The notes under the pieces were generated by a model. That model worked only from the letters and a program-made list of their open reading frames with translations, did not search any database and was not told the origin of the DNA. The position numbers and the translations under genes were made by a program. A DNA stretch of 64,000 nt from Pseudomonas sp. GOM7 (GTDB lineage Bacteria > Pseudomonadota > Gammaproteobacteria > Pseudomonadales > Pseudomonadaceae): the NCBI RefSeq assembly GCF_026723825.1, contig NZ_CP113519.1, positions 2,542,001-2,606,000 of the forward strand. Direction: 5' to 3'. Below are positions 34,508 to 44,223 of this stretch, in pieces (position 1 is the stretch's first letter; each line of letters opens with the position of its first letter).

Positions 34508-35478
34508 AGATAAGGTTCTTTGCAGAGTCTCGGGAAAATCAGCATTGATACTGGACTGGCAAGTTTGTGTGTTGTTTTCGGTGTTCAAGCTGCTTATCGC
34601 GTTTAGCTGATGTCCTCTGTTTCGCCCCCCGGCGACCTTCTTTTGTCAAACGCCACAAAAGAAGGCAAAAAGGCCTGGCACCCCCGCCATCCGGGTCTCG
34701 CTGCGCTCGACTTCCCTCACTCCGGCACCGCTCCGGGGTCGGCTTACAAGGGCCATCCCTGGCCCTTTAAGCCTCTCGCGGCATCCATGCCGCTCGCCCC
34801 CTGCGCAGTGCCTACGTTCGGCCTCCTGAAGGGGGTATTTGCGCGTCTGAACGAACTTGTATGCCAGGTGTTGCACGCAGTGTTTTGGTAGTCGTGAAGT
34901 CGCTATGGGTCGTCGAGTTAAACCAATAGTTTCATTCGCGTAGTTTCATGCGCTTGGATAGCTTGCCGGCTTTCAGCCGGCATTCAGGTCAGCCCTTGGG
35001 CTGACCAATGTTCAAGCACTCCGCACTACTTCTGGGTTACCGCAGGTTCAGGCGCGTGCAGAGCCTGCCCAGGAGGGTGAACAGAGTCGTCGTGGAAGAG
35101 GTTGAGCGACATGGATGCAGGAGGTAGAGCGACGCAGGATGCCAAAGCCGAGAGCCGCGATGGGCCATGGATGGCCCACCGTCGGTGGGCCGCATCCGGT
35201 CGGGCCTCTGGAACGGCGATGGAGTGAGCGAACCCTCGCGCAGCAGGGCGGGGGCGCCTAGCTCGGATGACCGGGCGGAGGGTTTTGGTTACTTTTCCCG
35301 GGCCGGCCATCCGGGGCAAAAGTGACTCGCCTGGGAAGGCGAAATCAGAGACATCAGCAGAAACGCGGCAATCCGGAACAGGCACAAGAATAACCATCAC
35401 AGGCCAACAAGATCACACACAAACTTGCCAGTCCAGTCTCAAGACAGACTTTCCCGAGATTCTGCGAAGAGCCTTATA
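34508..35478 (+). repeat. Long dispersed inverted-repeat element, copy 2 (complete)
   Basis: A roughly 970-base noncoding element fills the gap between mgtC and the PstS-OmpA gene. Its ends are inverted repeats of about 60 bases with mismatches, including ACTGGCAAGTTTGTGTG at 34555-34571 and CACACAAACTTGCCAGT at 35416-35432. A type-1 arm (34547-34960) and a different type-2 arm (35008-35440) flank a centre with GCCGGCTTTCAGCCGGC and CAGCCCTTGGGCTG hairpins. Each arm has a terminator-like hairpin, for example CCTTCTTTTGT...ACAAAAGAAGG. Copies occur at 16612-18803 and, reversed, at 44224-45068. Frames inside it have no coding support. Confidence 0.85.
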
Positions 35479-35502
35479 TTCGCTGGGCGCTGGTCAGGCG
35501 GG

Positions 35503-36873
35503 TCAGTAGACCCATACCTCGACACGGCGATTGCGGATACGCCCGCTGTCTTCGTCATTGGCGGCCACCGGCAGCTCGTCGCCCAGGCCGATGATGTCGC
35601 GAAACAGCACTCCCTGGCTGGCCAGTTCACGGCGTACCGCCATGGCGCGCAGCTTCGACAGCAGCTCGGCGCGTGAGGGCGCGCTCTTGGGGTCGCCGAA
35701 GCCTACCAGCACCGCCTTGTTCTGCATCTTGTCGTGGCCGCTGAGGTAGTCCAGCACCCGGTTCAGGTCACGCTGGGCCTTGTTGTCGAGGCTGGCGCTG
35801 CCTTCCTGGAAACGGAAATTGACCGACAGGCGCTGGGCCTTTGCGGCGAGTTCGCGGTACTCGGCGGGCATCTGCGCGGACGGGGCAACCTCGATGGCGC
35901 GTACCGTCTGTGCGATGAAGCCGCTGTCGGCGACGATCTTCTGCCCCTGGGGGCCATGGGCGAAATCGATCAGCGCGCGCACCCAGGTGTTGTTCGAGCG
36001 CGGTGGAGCGTAAAGGAACAGGCGGCGCGACAGCGGATAGTCCTCGGTGGCGATCAGGCTGGTGCTCGGCAACATGGGCTGCGAATCCCCGGAGGCGATG
36101 GCCACGGCCTTGGCCCGGCGGATGTAGGGCAGGCCGATGAAGCCGATGGCGTTGGCATCCTGACTCACCGCATCGGACAGCGCGGTACTGGACTCGAAGC
36201 GCTTGGCCTCGGCGGCCAGCTTGTGCGCGCCGGGGGCCAGTACCAGCTCCTTGAAGGTGTCATAGGTGCCGGAGTTGTCGTCGCGGGCATAGAGTGTCAC
36301 CGTGCCGGGGCGGCCGCCGAGTTCGCGCCAATCGCGAATCTCCCCGGCGAACAGGCGGGCCAGTTGCTCGATGTCCAGGCGGGCCACGGGGTTGCTGGGG
36401 TTGACGATGATGGCCAGGCCGTCGATGGCGATGATCTGCTCGGCTGCCAGGCTACGCATGTCGCCCAGAGCGGCCAGCGCCTCGGCCTCGCTGTCCTTGA
36501 TCGGGCGAGAGGCCGCTGCCAGATCGGCGCTGCCCTCTTCGAGGGCGACGAACCCCGTACCGGAACCATGGGCCGCCACCTCCGCTACCAGGGTGCGCCC
36601 ATCAGCGCCCTTGGCGACAATGCGTTGCTCGTTGTCGGCCGCGCCCGGCACGATACGGATATCGCTCAGGCCCTGAGCGGCGAACAGGCCCTTGATCAGT
36701 TCCGGGCCTAATTTGGCGCCGATGGTATTGGAGCCCTGCACGCGCAGTACCGGGGCGTCATCTTGGGCGGCGAACACTGACAGAGGCAGGGCATAGCAGA
36801 TGAAACCGAGCAGCAGCAGGGAAAGGGTACGGCTCCACAGTTCGTGGTCTTGGCTGGCTTGGGCGCGCGACAT
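35503..36873 (-). CDS. PstS-like phosphate-binding domain fused to OmpA domain
   Basis: The 456-residue protein has an N-terminal signal segment (about residues 15-36), a periplasmic type-II binding domain of the PstS family (about 40-310; VQGSNTIGAKLGPELIKG at its start, then DDNSGTYDTFKELVLAPG) and a C-terminal OmpA-like peptidoglycan-binding domain (about 345-456). The OmpA part contains FRFQEGSASLDNKAQRDLNRV, GFGDP and NRRVEVWVY. This layout tethers a phosphate-type binding protein to the cell wall rather than serving an ABC permease directly; no pst genes are adjacent. The start at 36873 is the best in-frame ATG; the ribosome site is weak. Confidence 0.87.
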   Translation of the reverse strand: MSRAQASQDHELWSRTLSLLLLGFICYALPLSVFAAQDDAPVLRVQGSNTIGAKLGPELIKGLFAAQGLSDIRIVPGAADNEQRIVAKGADGRTLVAEVAAHGSGTGFVALEEGSADLAAASRPIKDSEAEALAALGDMRSLAAEQIIAIDGLAIIVNPSNPVARLDIEQLARLFAGEIRDWRELGGRPGTVTLYARDDNSGTYDTFKELVLAPGAHKLAAEAKRFESSTALSDAVSQDANAIGFIGLPYIRRAKAVAIASGDSQPMLPSTSLIATEDYPLSRRLFLYAPPRSNNTWVRALIDFAHGPQGQKIVADSGFIAQTVRAIEVAPSAQMPAEYRELAAKAQRLSVNFRFQEGSASLDNKAQRDLNRVLDYLSGHDKMQNKAVLVGFGDPKSAPSRAELLSKLRAMAVRRELASQGVLFRDIIGLGDELPVAANDEDSGRIRNRRVEVWVY

Positions 36874-36908
36874 GCGGCAAACACCTTGTCTTGGGCACCT
36901 GCAGCAGG

Positions 36909-37040
36909 CCGTTGAAAAACGTAGGCGAGGCAGCCAGTGCAAGGCAAAAACAGCCGAAAAAGCGCAGTTTACGTGTTGTAAATGAGCATTTTGAGGCTGT
37001 TTTTAACGCAGCAATGGCAACGCAGGTAGTTTTTCAACCG
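36909..37040. repeat. 131-base imperfect inverted repeat (MITE/REP-like)
   Basis: The ends GTTGAAAAAC (36911-36920) and GTTTTTCAAC (37029-37038) are exact inverted copies. Inside them GGCAAAAACAGCC pairs with GGCTGTTTTTAACGC, and TTTAC pairs with GTAAA around the centre. It lies upstream of the PstS-OmpA gene and could fold into one long hairpin. I recognise the type as a dispersed Pseudomonas palindrome, but copy number cannot be judged here. From 37041 to 37124 no gene is seen. Confidence 0.7.
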
Positions 37041-37124
37041 CCTGTTAGAGGTGCTCTGGGGTTGGCTGGAAATGCCGCGCACATTAAGACGAAGAGATTG
37101 CAGGGATATGACGAACCCGTCTAT

Positions 37125-37937
37125 TCAGGCCAGTTCCAGCCAGATTGGTGCGTGGTCGGAGGGTTTGTCCATGCCACGCAGTTCGTAGTCGATGCCGGCG
37201 TCCTTGAGGCGTGCCTGCAGCGGCTTGCTGGCGAGGATCACGTCGATGCGCAGGCCGCGCTTGGGCTCGTCTTCAAAGCCCCGGCTGCGGTAGTCGAACC
37301 AGCTGAAACGGTCGTTCACCTCGGGGTTGAGCTGCCGAAAGCTATCCACCAGGCCCCAGTCTTTGAGGGTGGCCAGCCACTCGCGCTCTTCCGGCAGGAA
37401 GCTGCACTTGCCGGTTTTCAGCCAGCGCAGGCGGTTGGGCTCGCCAATGCCGATATCGCAGTCCTCGGGGCTGATGTTGATATCGCCCATCACCACCAGC
37501 GCCTGTTGCGGGTCGAAGCGCTCCACCAGCAATTGCTGCAGGTCGGCGTAGAAGCGTTGCTTGGCCGGGAACTTCACCGGGTGGTCACGGCTCTCGCCCT
37601 GGGGGAAATAGCCATTCATCACGGTGATGGGGTTGCCCTGGGCATCGGCGAAGGTGCCATAGATGAAACGGCGCTGGGCCTCCTCGCCATCACCGGGAAA
37701 GCCCTTGTGCAGGCTCAGCGGCTCGTTGCGCGAGAGCAGGGCGACGCCGTAGTGGCCTTTCTGCCCGTGATAGTGCACGTGATAACCGAGCTGACGAATC
37801 TCCGCCTCGGGGAACTGTTCGTCGGCCACCTTGGTTTCCTGCAGGCCGATCACATCGGGCTGGTGCTTTTCGATCAGTGCCTGCAACTGGTGAGGACGGG
37901 CACGCAGGCCATTGATATTGAAGGAAACGATTTTCAC
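37125..37937 (-). CDS. xthA: Exodeoxyribonuclease III
   Basis: The enzyme is an AP endonuclease and 3'-5' exonuclease in base-excision repair. The GTG start at 37937 gives 270 residues, the usual length, and begins with the conserved [17 protein letters not shown]. Active-site motifs are visible: LQETKV (Glu), [20 protein letters not shown] (Asp, Asn), and the C-terminal SDHAP (Asp-His). A longer frame with ATG at 37979 is unlikely because it adds nonconserved residues. It is divergent from the acetyltransferase gene. Confidence 0.94.
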   Translation of the reverse strand: MKIVSFNINGLRARPHQLQALIEKHQPDVIGLQETKVADEQFPEAEIRQLGYHVHYHGQKGHYGVALLSRNEPLSLHKGFPGDGEEAQRRFIYGTFADAQGNPITVMNGYFPQGESRDHPVKFPAKQRFYADLQQLLVERFDPQQALVVMGDINISPEDCDIGIGEPNRLRWLKTGKCSFLPEEREWLATLKDWGLVDSFRQLNPEVNDRFSWFDYRSRGFEDEPKRGLRIDVILASKPLQARLKDAGIDYELRGMDKPSDHAPIWLELA

Positions 37938-38100
37938 GGGCGGTGATCCCTGAAGGCAAAAGGCGATGCTAGCCGACATGGGCCGTGGCGGCCAGCGCCT
38001 GGCGGTTGTGCTGGGTCGCTGCTAGCTTGCCAATAAAGAGCCTGTCCACGAACTGCAGTGCGTGAATGGGTTCCAAGACCCCAACCAGTAGAGGTCAGCC

Positions 38101-38745
38101 ATGCCCCATGACACGCCTGCCGAAATTCGCCTGCTCGATGCCGGCTACGCCCGTGAAGTGCGCTCCGTGCTCTATCACGCCTACCGCCACGAACCTACCT
38201 TCGCCTACCTGTTCGAGGCCGAGCGGGCCGGCTTCGACCAGCGGGTGCGGGCCACGGTACGCGAGCTGGTCAAGCAGCACTTCGCCGAAGAACTGCCGGC
38301 CATCGGTCTGCTGCTCGATGAGCGGCTGATTGGCGCAGCGCTGATCGCGCCACCGCAACGGCGTCTGGACATCACCGAAAGCTGGCGCTGGCGCCTGGGC
38401 ATGCTGCTGAGCACCGGCTTGCGCTGTACCCGACGCTACCTCGAATACCATGAGGCGGTGATCGCCTGCCTGCCGCCGGGGCCTTACCACGTGCTGCCGC
38501 TGATCGGCATTCATCCGGAGTTTCAGGGCCAGCACTACGGCGAGCAACTGCTCGCAGCCCTGCATAACTGGTGTGCCGAGGATACTGGCTCGCAGGGCGT
38601 GGTGCTGGATACCGGCAACGCTCGCTATCTGGATTTCTATCGGCGCCAGGGTTACGAGGAAATTGGCGAGCTGGCCATCGGTCCGGTGGTCGAGCATGTG
38701 TTCTTCCATCCCAACCCGCAAAGTCTGGTAGCGGCTCCAGCCTGA
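38101..38745 (+). CDS. GNAT-family N-acetyltransferase
   Basis: A 214-residue GNAT protein. The acetyl-CoA-binding motif is in LIGIHPEFQGQHYGEQLLAAL (about residues 138-158), and the C-terminal strand region LDTGNARYLDFYRRQGYEEIGE is typical. The substrate is unknown. The ATG at 38101 follows AGAGGTCAGCC, a modest ribosome site. The tamA frame reads back into this gene, but the true tamA start lies downstream. Confidence 0.85.
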   Translation: MPHDTPAEIRLLDAGYAREVRSVLYHAYRHEPTFAYLFEAERAGFDQRVRATVRELVKQHFAEELPAIGLLLDERLIGAALIAPPQRRLDITESWRWRLGMLLSTGLRCTRRYLEYHEAVIACLPPGPYHVLPLIGIHPEFQGQHYGEQLLAALHNWCAEDTGSQGVVLDTGNARYLDFYRRQGYEEIGELAIGPVVEHVFFHPNPQSLVAAPA

Positions 38746-38810
38746 ACGTCCAGCAACAGAGGGGCGAGTCGCGCTGGCGTGCGTGTTGTGACGTGTTAGC
38801 ATCCGCCGCC

Positions 38811-40538
38811 ATGAGTGCATGGATACAGGTTCGGCGTACCTTGCTGCTGATGCTCTTCAGCGCCTGCGCCACGGCTGCCACAGAGCTGGATGTGCGGGTC
38901 ACGCCAGCCAACTCGGCCTTGAAGGCCAACATCGAAGGTTATGTCGGCACGCTACAGGGGCGGGATATCCAGGCCCTGCGGCGCGTGCGGCGCATCGCCG
39001 AGAACGAGGCGCAGAAAGCGGCGCAGGCGCTCGGCTATTACCAGGCGCGCATCCGCAGTCGGGTCGAGCCCGGTGAAACGCCGCGGCTGATCCTCGAGGT
39101 GGAGCCGGGCGAACGCGTGCGCCTGCGCAACGTCGACATTCGTATCGAAGGCCCGGCCAGCGAGCTGAGCGCGTTTCGCGTGCCCAGCAACAGTCGCCTG
39201 CATCCAGGGGCGGTGCTCAACCATGGGCGCTACGAAGATGCCAAGCGACTGATCCAGAACCAGGCCGCGCGTTACGGCTTTTTCGATGGCAGGTTCACCC
39301 AGCAGACGCTGCGTATCGATCCGGCCGCCGGAGTCGCCGACATCGAATTGGTCTATGTCAGTGGGCCGCGTTATCGCCTGGGGGATATTGCCTTCACCGG
39401 CAAGTTTCCCTTCGATGAGGAACTGCTGCGGCGCATGGTGCCGTTCAAGGCCGATACACCCTACGATTCGGCGCTGATCGCCGAGCTCTATCAGGCGTTA
39501 CAGTCCAGCGGTTATTTCGAGTCGGTGCGGGTCGATGCCATTCCGGCCCAGGCCGAGCAGTTGCGCATTCCGGTCAGCATCGCCCTGCAGACCCGCGAGC
39601 CGCGTACCCTGGGCCTGGGGTTGGGATTCTCCACCGATGTGGGGCCACGGCTGCGTGCCAACTGGACCCGTCACTGGCGCAACCCGCAGGGGCACAGCTA
39701 TGGGGTGGACATGGAGCTGTCCGCGCCGAGGCAGAACGTCGGCCTGTGGTACGACATTCCCGGCGACCCGCCCTTGACCGACAAACTGCGTATTGCTGGC
39801 GGCTACCAGTACGAGGAGCTGGCCAGTAGCGACAGCCTCAGCCGCCTGCTCACCTTTGGCCCGGAATGGCACAGCCAGCGCGAGGGCGGCTGGCAGCGCG
39901 TGCTGTCGGTCAAGGCCCAGCGCGAGGAATATCGCCTGGGCAATGACTCGGGGCTGAGCACCTTGCTGATGCCCGGTGCCAGTTATTCGTTGCTGCGCAG
40001 CGACAATCGCCTCGATCCCAATGAGGGCTATCGCCTGCAGTTCGAGTTGCGCGGCGCGGTGGATGGCGTGTTGTCCGATGCCAACGTGCTGCATGGCAAT
40101 GTCATGCTCAAGGGCTTGACCACGGTTTTCGACAACCACCGTTTCCTCGGCCGGGTGCAGTTCGGTGGCACCGAGACCGATGGCTTTTCCGCCGTGCCGC
40201 CGTCGCTACGCTTCTTCGCCGGTGGCGATCAGAGCGTGCGTGGCTACGACTACCAGAGCCTGTCGCCGGAGAATGATCGCGGCGACAGGATAGGCGGGCG
40301 TTACCTGTTCGCCGCCAGCGCCGAATACCAGTACAGCCTCACGGACAAGTGGCGCCTGGCCACCTTCGTCGACCAGGGCAACGCGTTCAACTCGCTGGAG
40401 TTTCCCACCCTCAAGACCGGTGTGGGGGTCGGCATTCGCTGGATCTCGCCGGTGGGGCCGTTGCGCCTGGATCTGGCCCATGCGCTGGATGACGATGGCG
40501 GCATACGTCTGCATTTTTCCATGGGGCCGGAGCTGTGA
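38811..40538 (+). CDS. tamA: Outer-membrane assembly factor TamA
   Basis: TamA is the Omp85-family outer-membrane half of the translocation and assembly module. I place the start at ATG 38811, giving 575 residues with a signal peptide (residues about 1-26, cleaved near CATAATELD). POTRA-type domains span about 30-250. A 16-strand barrel follows, with the Omp85 hallmark RFFAGGDQSVRGYDYQSLSP (about residues 462-481) and a C-terminal beta-signal ending FSMGPEL. The frame extends upstream to 38571 but only through the acetyltransferase gene. It overlaps tamB (GTGA). Confidence 0.94.
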   Translation: MSAWIQVRRTLLLMLFSACATAATELDVRVTPANSALKANIEGYVGTLQGRDIQALRRVRRIAENEAQKAAQALGYYQARIRSRVEPGETPRLILEVEPGERVRLRNVDIRIEGPASELSAFRVPSNSRLHPGAVLNHGRYEDAKRLIQNQAARYGFFDGRFTQQTLRIDPAAGVADIELVYVSGPRYRLGDIAFTGKFPFDEELLRRMVPFKADTPYDSALIAELYQALQSSGYFESVRVDAIPAQAEQLRIPVSIALQTREPRTLGLGLGFSTDVGPRLRANWTRHWRNPQGHSYGVDMELSAPRQNVGLWYDIPGDPPLTDKLRIAGGYQYEELASSDSLSRLLTFGPEWHSQREGGWQRVLSVKAQREEYRLGNDSGLSTLLMPGASYSLLRSDNRLDPNEGYRLQFELRGAVDGVLSDANVLHGNVMLKGLTTVFDNHRFLGRVQFGGTETDGFSAVPPSLRFFAGGDQSVRGYDYQSLSPENDRGDRIGGRYLFAASAEYQYSLTDKWRLATFVDQGNAFNSLEFPTLKTGVGVGIRWISPVGPLRLDLAHALDDDGGIRLHFSMGPEL

Positions 40539-43500
40539 GGCGCACCTGGGCATGGCTGGCCGGCGGCCTGTTGGGTCTGTTGCTGATGCTCGCCCTGGGT
40601 ATTGGCGTGCTGCTGGGCAGCAGCGCGGGCAGCCGCTGGTTGCTGACGCAGGTGCCGGGCTTGCAGGTGCAGGGCTTCGACGGTCGTCTGGGCCGCGCCT
40701 GGCAAGCCGATAGCCTGATCTGGCAACAGGGCGATACGCGCCTGATGCTGCAAGGCCTGGACATGGCCTGGTCGCCGGCCTGCCTGCTGCGCCTGACCCT
40801 GTGCCTGGATCGTCTGCACGTGCAACAAGCCGGCCTCGACCTGCCTCCCTCCGCGTCCAGCGACAGCGCCCCCCTGAGCCTGCCGGCGCTCGATCTGCCG
40901 TTGCGCCTGCAACTGGGTGACGTGCAACTGGGCGAGCTGCGTATTGACGGCCAGTCGCAGGTGCAGGCGTTGAGCCTGATCGCCAACTGGGACGAGGGGG
41001 GTGTGCATCTGCAACGCCTGGCCGTGCAGCGCGATGAACTGGCCCTGGAGCTTAGCGGTGAACTGCAACCTCAAGGCGCCTGGCCGACCAGCCTGAGCGG
41101 GCGTGCCCGCCTGCCGTCCGTCGATGGCAAGCCCTGGACGCTAGCCCTGCAGGTCGGCGGTGAATTGCAGCACAGCCTCGAGGTGCAGGCCGACAGCAGT
41201 GGTTACCTCGAAGGCCGCCTGGTTGGCCAGGTGCAGGCCCTGGCCGAACACCTGCCGGTCGAGTTGCATCTGACCAGTCCGGCCTTCAGCGCCAGTGCCG
41301 AACTGCCTGCCACCTTGCAGTTGCAGCAAGTCGATCTGCGTGCCCAGGGCGATCTTGCCAGTGGCTACCGGGTCGAAGGCTCGGCCAGCCTACCTGCCGA
41401 GCAGGGGGCCATGGCCGTGACGCTCGCTGGTCGAGTCGATGCTCGCGGCGCGGATATCCAGCTACTGCGCATTCAGGCCGAGGGCGAGCAACACCTGCAA
41501 CTGCAGGGCAAGCTTGACTGGCAGGCGGCCTTCATCGCCGATGCGCAACTGGCCTGGGAGGATTTCCCCTGGCAGCGCCTTTACCCCCTGGATGAGCCGC
41601 TGCCAGTGAGCCTGCAACGCTTGCAGGCCGAAATGAGCTACAGCGGCGGCAACTACCTGGGCAATGTCGACGCGCAACTGCAGGGGCCGGCCGGCGCCTT
41701 CAGCCTGATCAGCCCGTTCAGCGGAGACCTCGAGCAGGTGACCTTGCCCCAGATACAGCTACAAGCCGGCCAAGGGCGTGCCGAAGGGGTGCTCAAGCTG
41801 GGCTTCGCCGAGGTCATCGACTGGCAGGCCAGGCTCCAGCTCAGCGACCTCGACCCCGGTTACTGGCTGGCGCAGATGCCGGGCAACCTGGCGGGCCCGC
41901 TCAATACCTCGGGGCGTTTTGCCGCAGGCACCTTGCAGGCGCAGGCCGATATCGACCTCGCTGGCCGCCTGCGCGGGCAGCCGGCGCAATTGCAGGTCAA
42001 GGGCGGCGGAGCCGGGCAACAATGGCAACTGGAGCGCCTGCAGGTGCGCCTGGGCGATAACCGCGTCAGCGGCCAGGGGGCGTTGGATCAGCGCCTGCGC
42101 GGCCAGCTCGAACTCGCTTTGCCACGTCTGGGGCAGCTATGGCCGGGGCTGCAGGGACAACTGCAGGGGCAGGTCAGCCTGGCCGGCACCTTGCAGGCGC
42201 CGCAGGGCCAAGCGCAACTGAGTGGCGAGCGCCTGGCGTTCGGCGAGCCGAGCCTGCGCCGCCTGCAACTGCAGGGCAAGCTGGATGCGCGGCAACAGGC
42301 CCAGGTCAGTCTGGATCTGCACGGCATCCGTATCGACGACACCTTTCTCGGTCGTTTGCAGGCCCGGGGCCAGGGTGATATCCGCCGCCAGGCGTTGACC
42401 CTGAATCTGCAAGGGCCGCTGCTGAATCTGCAACTGGCGGCCGACGGCAGCCTGAACGAGCAGGGCGACTGGCGCGGACGTATCGCCAGCGGCCAGGTAC
42501 ACAGCGGCGGCCAGGATTGGCAGTTGCAGCAGCCGGCGGCCCTGGAGCGCCTGGCCGACGGCCGCCTGAGCCTGGGGGGGCACTGCTGGCGCTCTGGCCC
42601 GGCCAGCCTGTGTGGCGCGCAGCAACGTCTGGCGCCGCAACCGAGCCTGGACTGGACGCTGGAGAACTTCCCCCTGGCCAGCCTGCAACCCTGGCTGCCG
42701 GATGATTTCGCCTGGCAGGGCCAGCTCGATGCACGGCTCAAGGTGGAGCTGCCGACAAGCGGGCCCGATGGCCACATCCGGGTCGATGCCGGTGCTGGCA
42801 CCCTGCGCATTCGCCAGGTGGATCAGCAGCAGTGGTTGGATTTTCCCTATGACAGCCTGCGTCTGGACAGCACCTTGCGTCCGCAGCGGGTGGACAGCGA
42901 ACTGAGCCTGCGCAGCGAACGCCTGGGCGAGCTCTTGGTGCGCACGCAGCTCGATCCGCGCCCGCAGCGCAAGCCGTTGACGGGCGAGTTCCGCCTGAGC
43001 GGCTTCGACCTGGAAGTGCTGCGCCCCTTCGTGCCCATGGCCGAGCGCCTGCAAGGGCGTCTGCTGGGCAGCGGCAGCATTGGCGGGCATCTGCTGGAGC
43101 CGCAGGTCAACGGCCAATTGCGTCTGGAGAACGGCGAGCTGGCCGGTAGCGAGCTGCCCATCAGCCTGGAGAACCTGCAACTGCAGGCACGCATCGCTGG
43201 CGAGCAGATGCAGCTCGATGGCACCTGGAGCAGCGGCGAGGCGGGGCGCGGCAGCCTGCGCGGCGAATTGAGCTGGTTCGAGGGGCTGCAGGCCGATCTG
43301 AGCCTGCAGGGCCAGCGCCTGCCGCTGACGGTCGAGCCCTACGCGAAGATGGAGGTGGAGCCGGATCTGCGTCTGCAACTGCGCCAGGAGCAGTTGGCCA
43401 TGAGTGGCAAGGTGGCCATCCCGCGCGGCAAGATCAGCGTGCGCGAGCTGCCGCCGTCGACGGTCAAGGTATCCGGCGATGCGCAGATCGTCGGCCAGGC

Positions 43501-44215
43501 ACCGGCGAGCGAGCAGCAGCCCCTGGGTATCGCCATGGACGTCATGGTCGAGGTGGGCCAGGACAAGCTGGCCTTCAGCGGTTTCGGCCTCAGCGCCGAC
43601 CTGCGCGGGCGTGTGCATATCGGCGATGACCTGGACACCCGTGGCGAGCTGGATCTGGTCAACGGTCGCTACCGCGCCTATGGCCAGCGCCTGACCATCC
43701 GCCGCGCCCGATTGCTGTTCGCCGGGCCGATCGACCAGCCCTTCCTCGATGTCGAGGCCATCCGCAAGGTCGACGATGTGGTGGCCGGGCTGCGCCTGTC
43801 CGGCAATGCCGAGCAACCCACTACCACCATCTTCTCCGAGCCTGCGATGAGCCAGGAGCAGGCCTTGTCCTATCTGGTGCTGGGCCGGCCGATGGGGCAG
43901 AGCAGCGGTGACAACAACATGCTCGGTCAGGCGGCCCTGGCTTTGGGGTTGGCTGGCAGCAGCTCGTTGACCAGCAGCCTGGCCAGCAGCCTGGGCATTC
44001 AGGACTTCCAGCTCGACACCCAGGGCAGTGGCATCACCACCAGCGTGGTGGCCAGCGGCGCCATCACCGACCGGCTGAGCCTGCGTTATGGGGTTGGGGT
44101 ATTCGAGCCGGCCAGTACCATCGCCTTGCGTTACGAACTGACCAAGCGGCTTTATCTGGAGGCTGCCAGCGGCCTGGCCAGTTCGTTGGATCTGTTCTAT
44201 CGGCGGGATTTTTGA
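40535..44215 (+). CDS. tamB: TamB-family inner-membrane/periplasmic bridge protein
   Basis: TamB is an AsmA-like protein that spans the periplasm and partners TamA, acting in outer-membrane protein assembly and lipid transport. The 1,226-residue product starts at a GTG overlapping the tamA stop. It has an N-terminal membrane anchor (about residues 7-28), a very long repetitive beta-helical region rich in LQLQG-type strands, and the conserved C-terminal DUF490 domain. That domain includes RGRVHIGDDLDTRGELDLVNGRY, QEQALSYLVLGRP and a closing segment ending DLFYRRDF. The tamAB pairing makes the call secure. Confidence 0.94.
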   Translation: MRRTWAWLAGGLLGLLLMLALGIGVLLGSSAGSRWLLTQVPGLQVQGFDGRLGRAWQADSLIWQQGDTRLMLQGLDMAWSPACLLRLTLCLDRLHVQQAGLDLPPSASSDSAPLSLPALDLPLRLQLGDVQLGELRIDGQSQVQALSLIANWDEGGVHLQRLAVQRDELALELSGELQPQGAWPTSLSGRARLPSVDGKPWTLALQVGGELQHSLEVQADSSGYLEGRLVGQVQALAEHLPVELHLTSPAFSASAELPATLQLQQVDLRAQGDLASGYRVEGSASLPAEQGAMAVTLAGRVDARGADIQLLRIQAEGEQHLQLQGKLDWQAAFIADAQLAWEDFPWQRLYPLDEPLPVSLQRLQAEMSYSGGNYLGNVDAQLQGPAGAFSLISPFSGDLEQVTLPQIQLQAGQGRAEGVLKLGFAEVIDWQARLQLSDLDPGYWLAQMPGNLAGPLNTSGRFAAGTLQAQADIDLAGRLRGQPAQLQVKGGGAGQQWQLERLQVRLGDNRVSGQGALDQRLRGQLELALPRLGQLWPGLQGQLQGQVSLAGTLQAPQGQAQLSGERLAFGEPSLRRLQLQGKLDARQQAQVSLDLHGIRIDDTFLGRLQARGQGDIRRQALTLNLQGPLLNLQLAADGSLNEQGDWRGRIASGQVHSGGQDWQLQQPAALERLADGRLSLGGHCWRSGPASLCGAQQRLAPQPSLDWTLENFPLASLQPWLPDDFAWQGQLDARLKVELPTSGPDGHIRVDAGAGTLRIRQVDQQQWLDFPYDSLRLDSTLRPQRVDSELSLRSERLGELLVRTQLDPRPQRKPLTGEFRLSGFDLEVLRPFVPMAERLQGRLLGSGSIGGHLLEPQVNGQLRLENGELAGSELPISLENLQLQARIAGEQMQLDGTWSSGEAGRGSLRGELSWFEGLQADLSLQGQRLPLTVEPYAKMEVEPDLRLQLRQEQLAMSGKVAIPRGKISVRELPPSTVKVSGDAQIVGQAPASEQQPLGIAMDVMVEVGQDKLAFSGFGLSADLRGRVHIGDDLDTRGELDLVNGRYRAYGQRLTIRRARLLFAGPIDQPFLDVEAIRKVDDVVAGLRLSGNAEQPTTTIFSEPAMSQEQALSYLVLGRPMGQSSGDNNMLGQAALALGLAGSSSLTSSLASSLGIQDFQLDTQGSGITTSVVASGAITDRLSLRYGVGVFEPASTIALRYELTKRLYLEAASGLASSLDLFYRRDF

Positions 44216-44223
44216 GGGGGGTA

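Noticed and set aside
38571..38810. Longer N-terminus for TamA
   Set aside because: The extra 80 codons lie inside the acetyltransferase gene in another frame and would bury the signal peptide that begins at the ATG at 38811.
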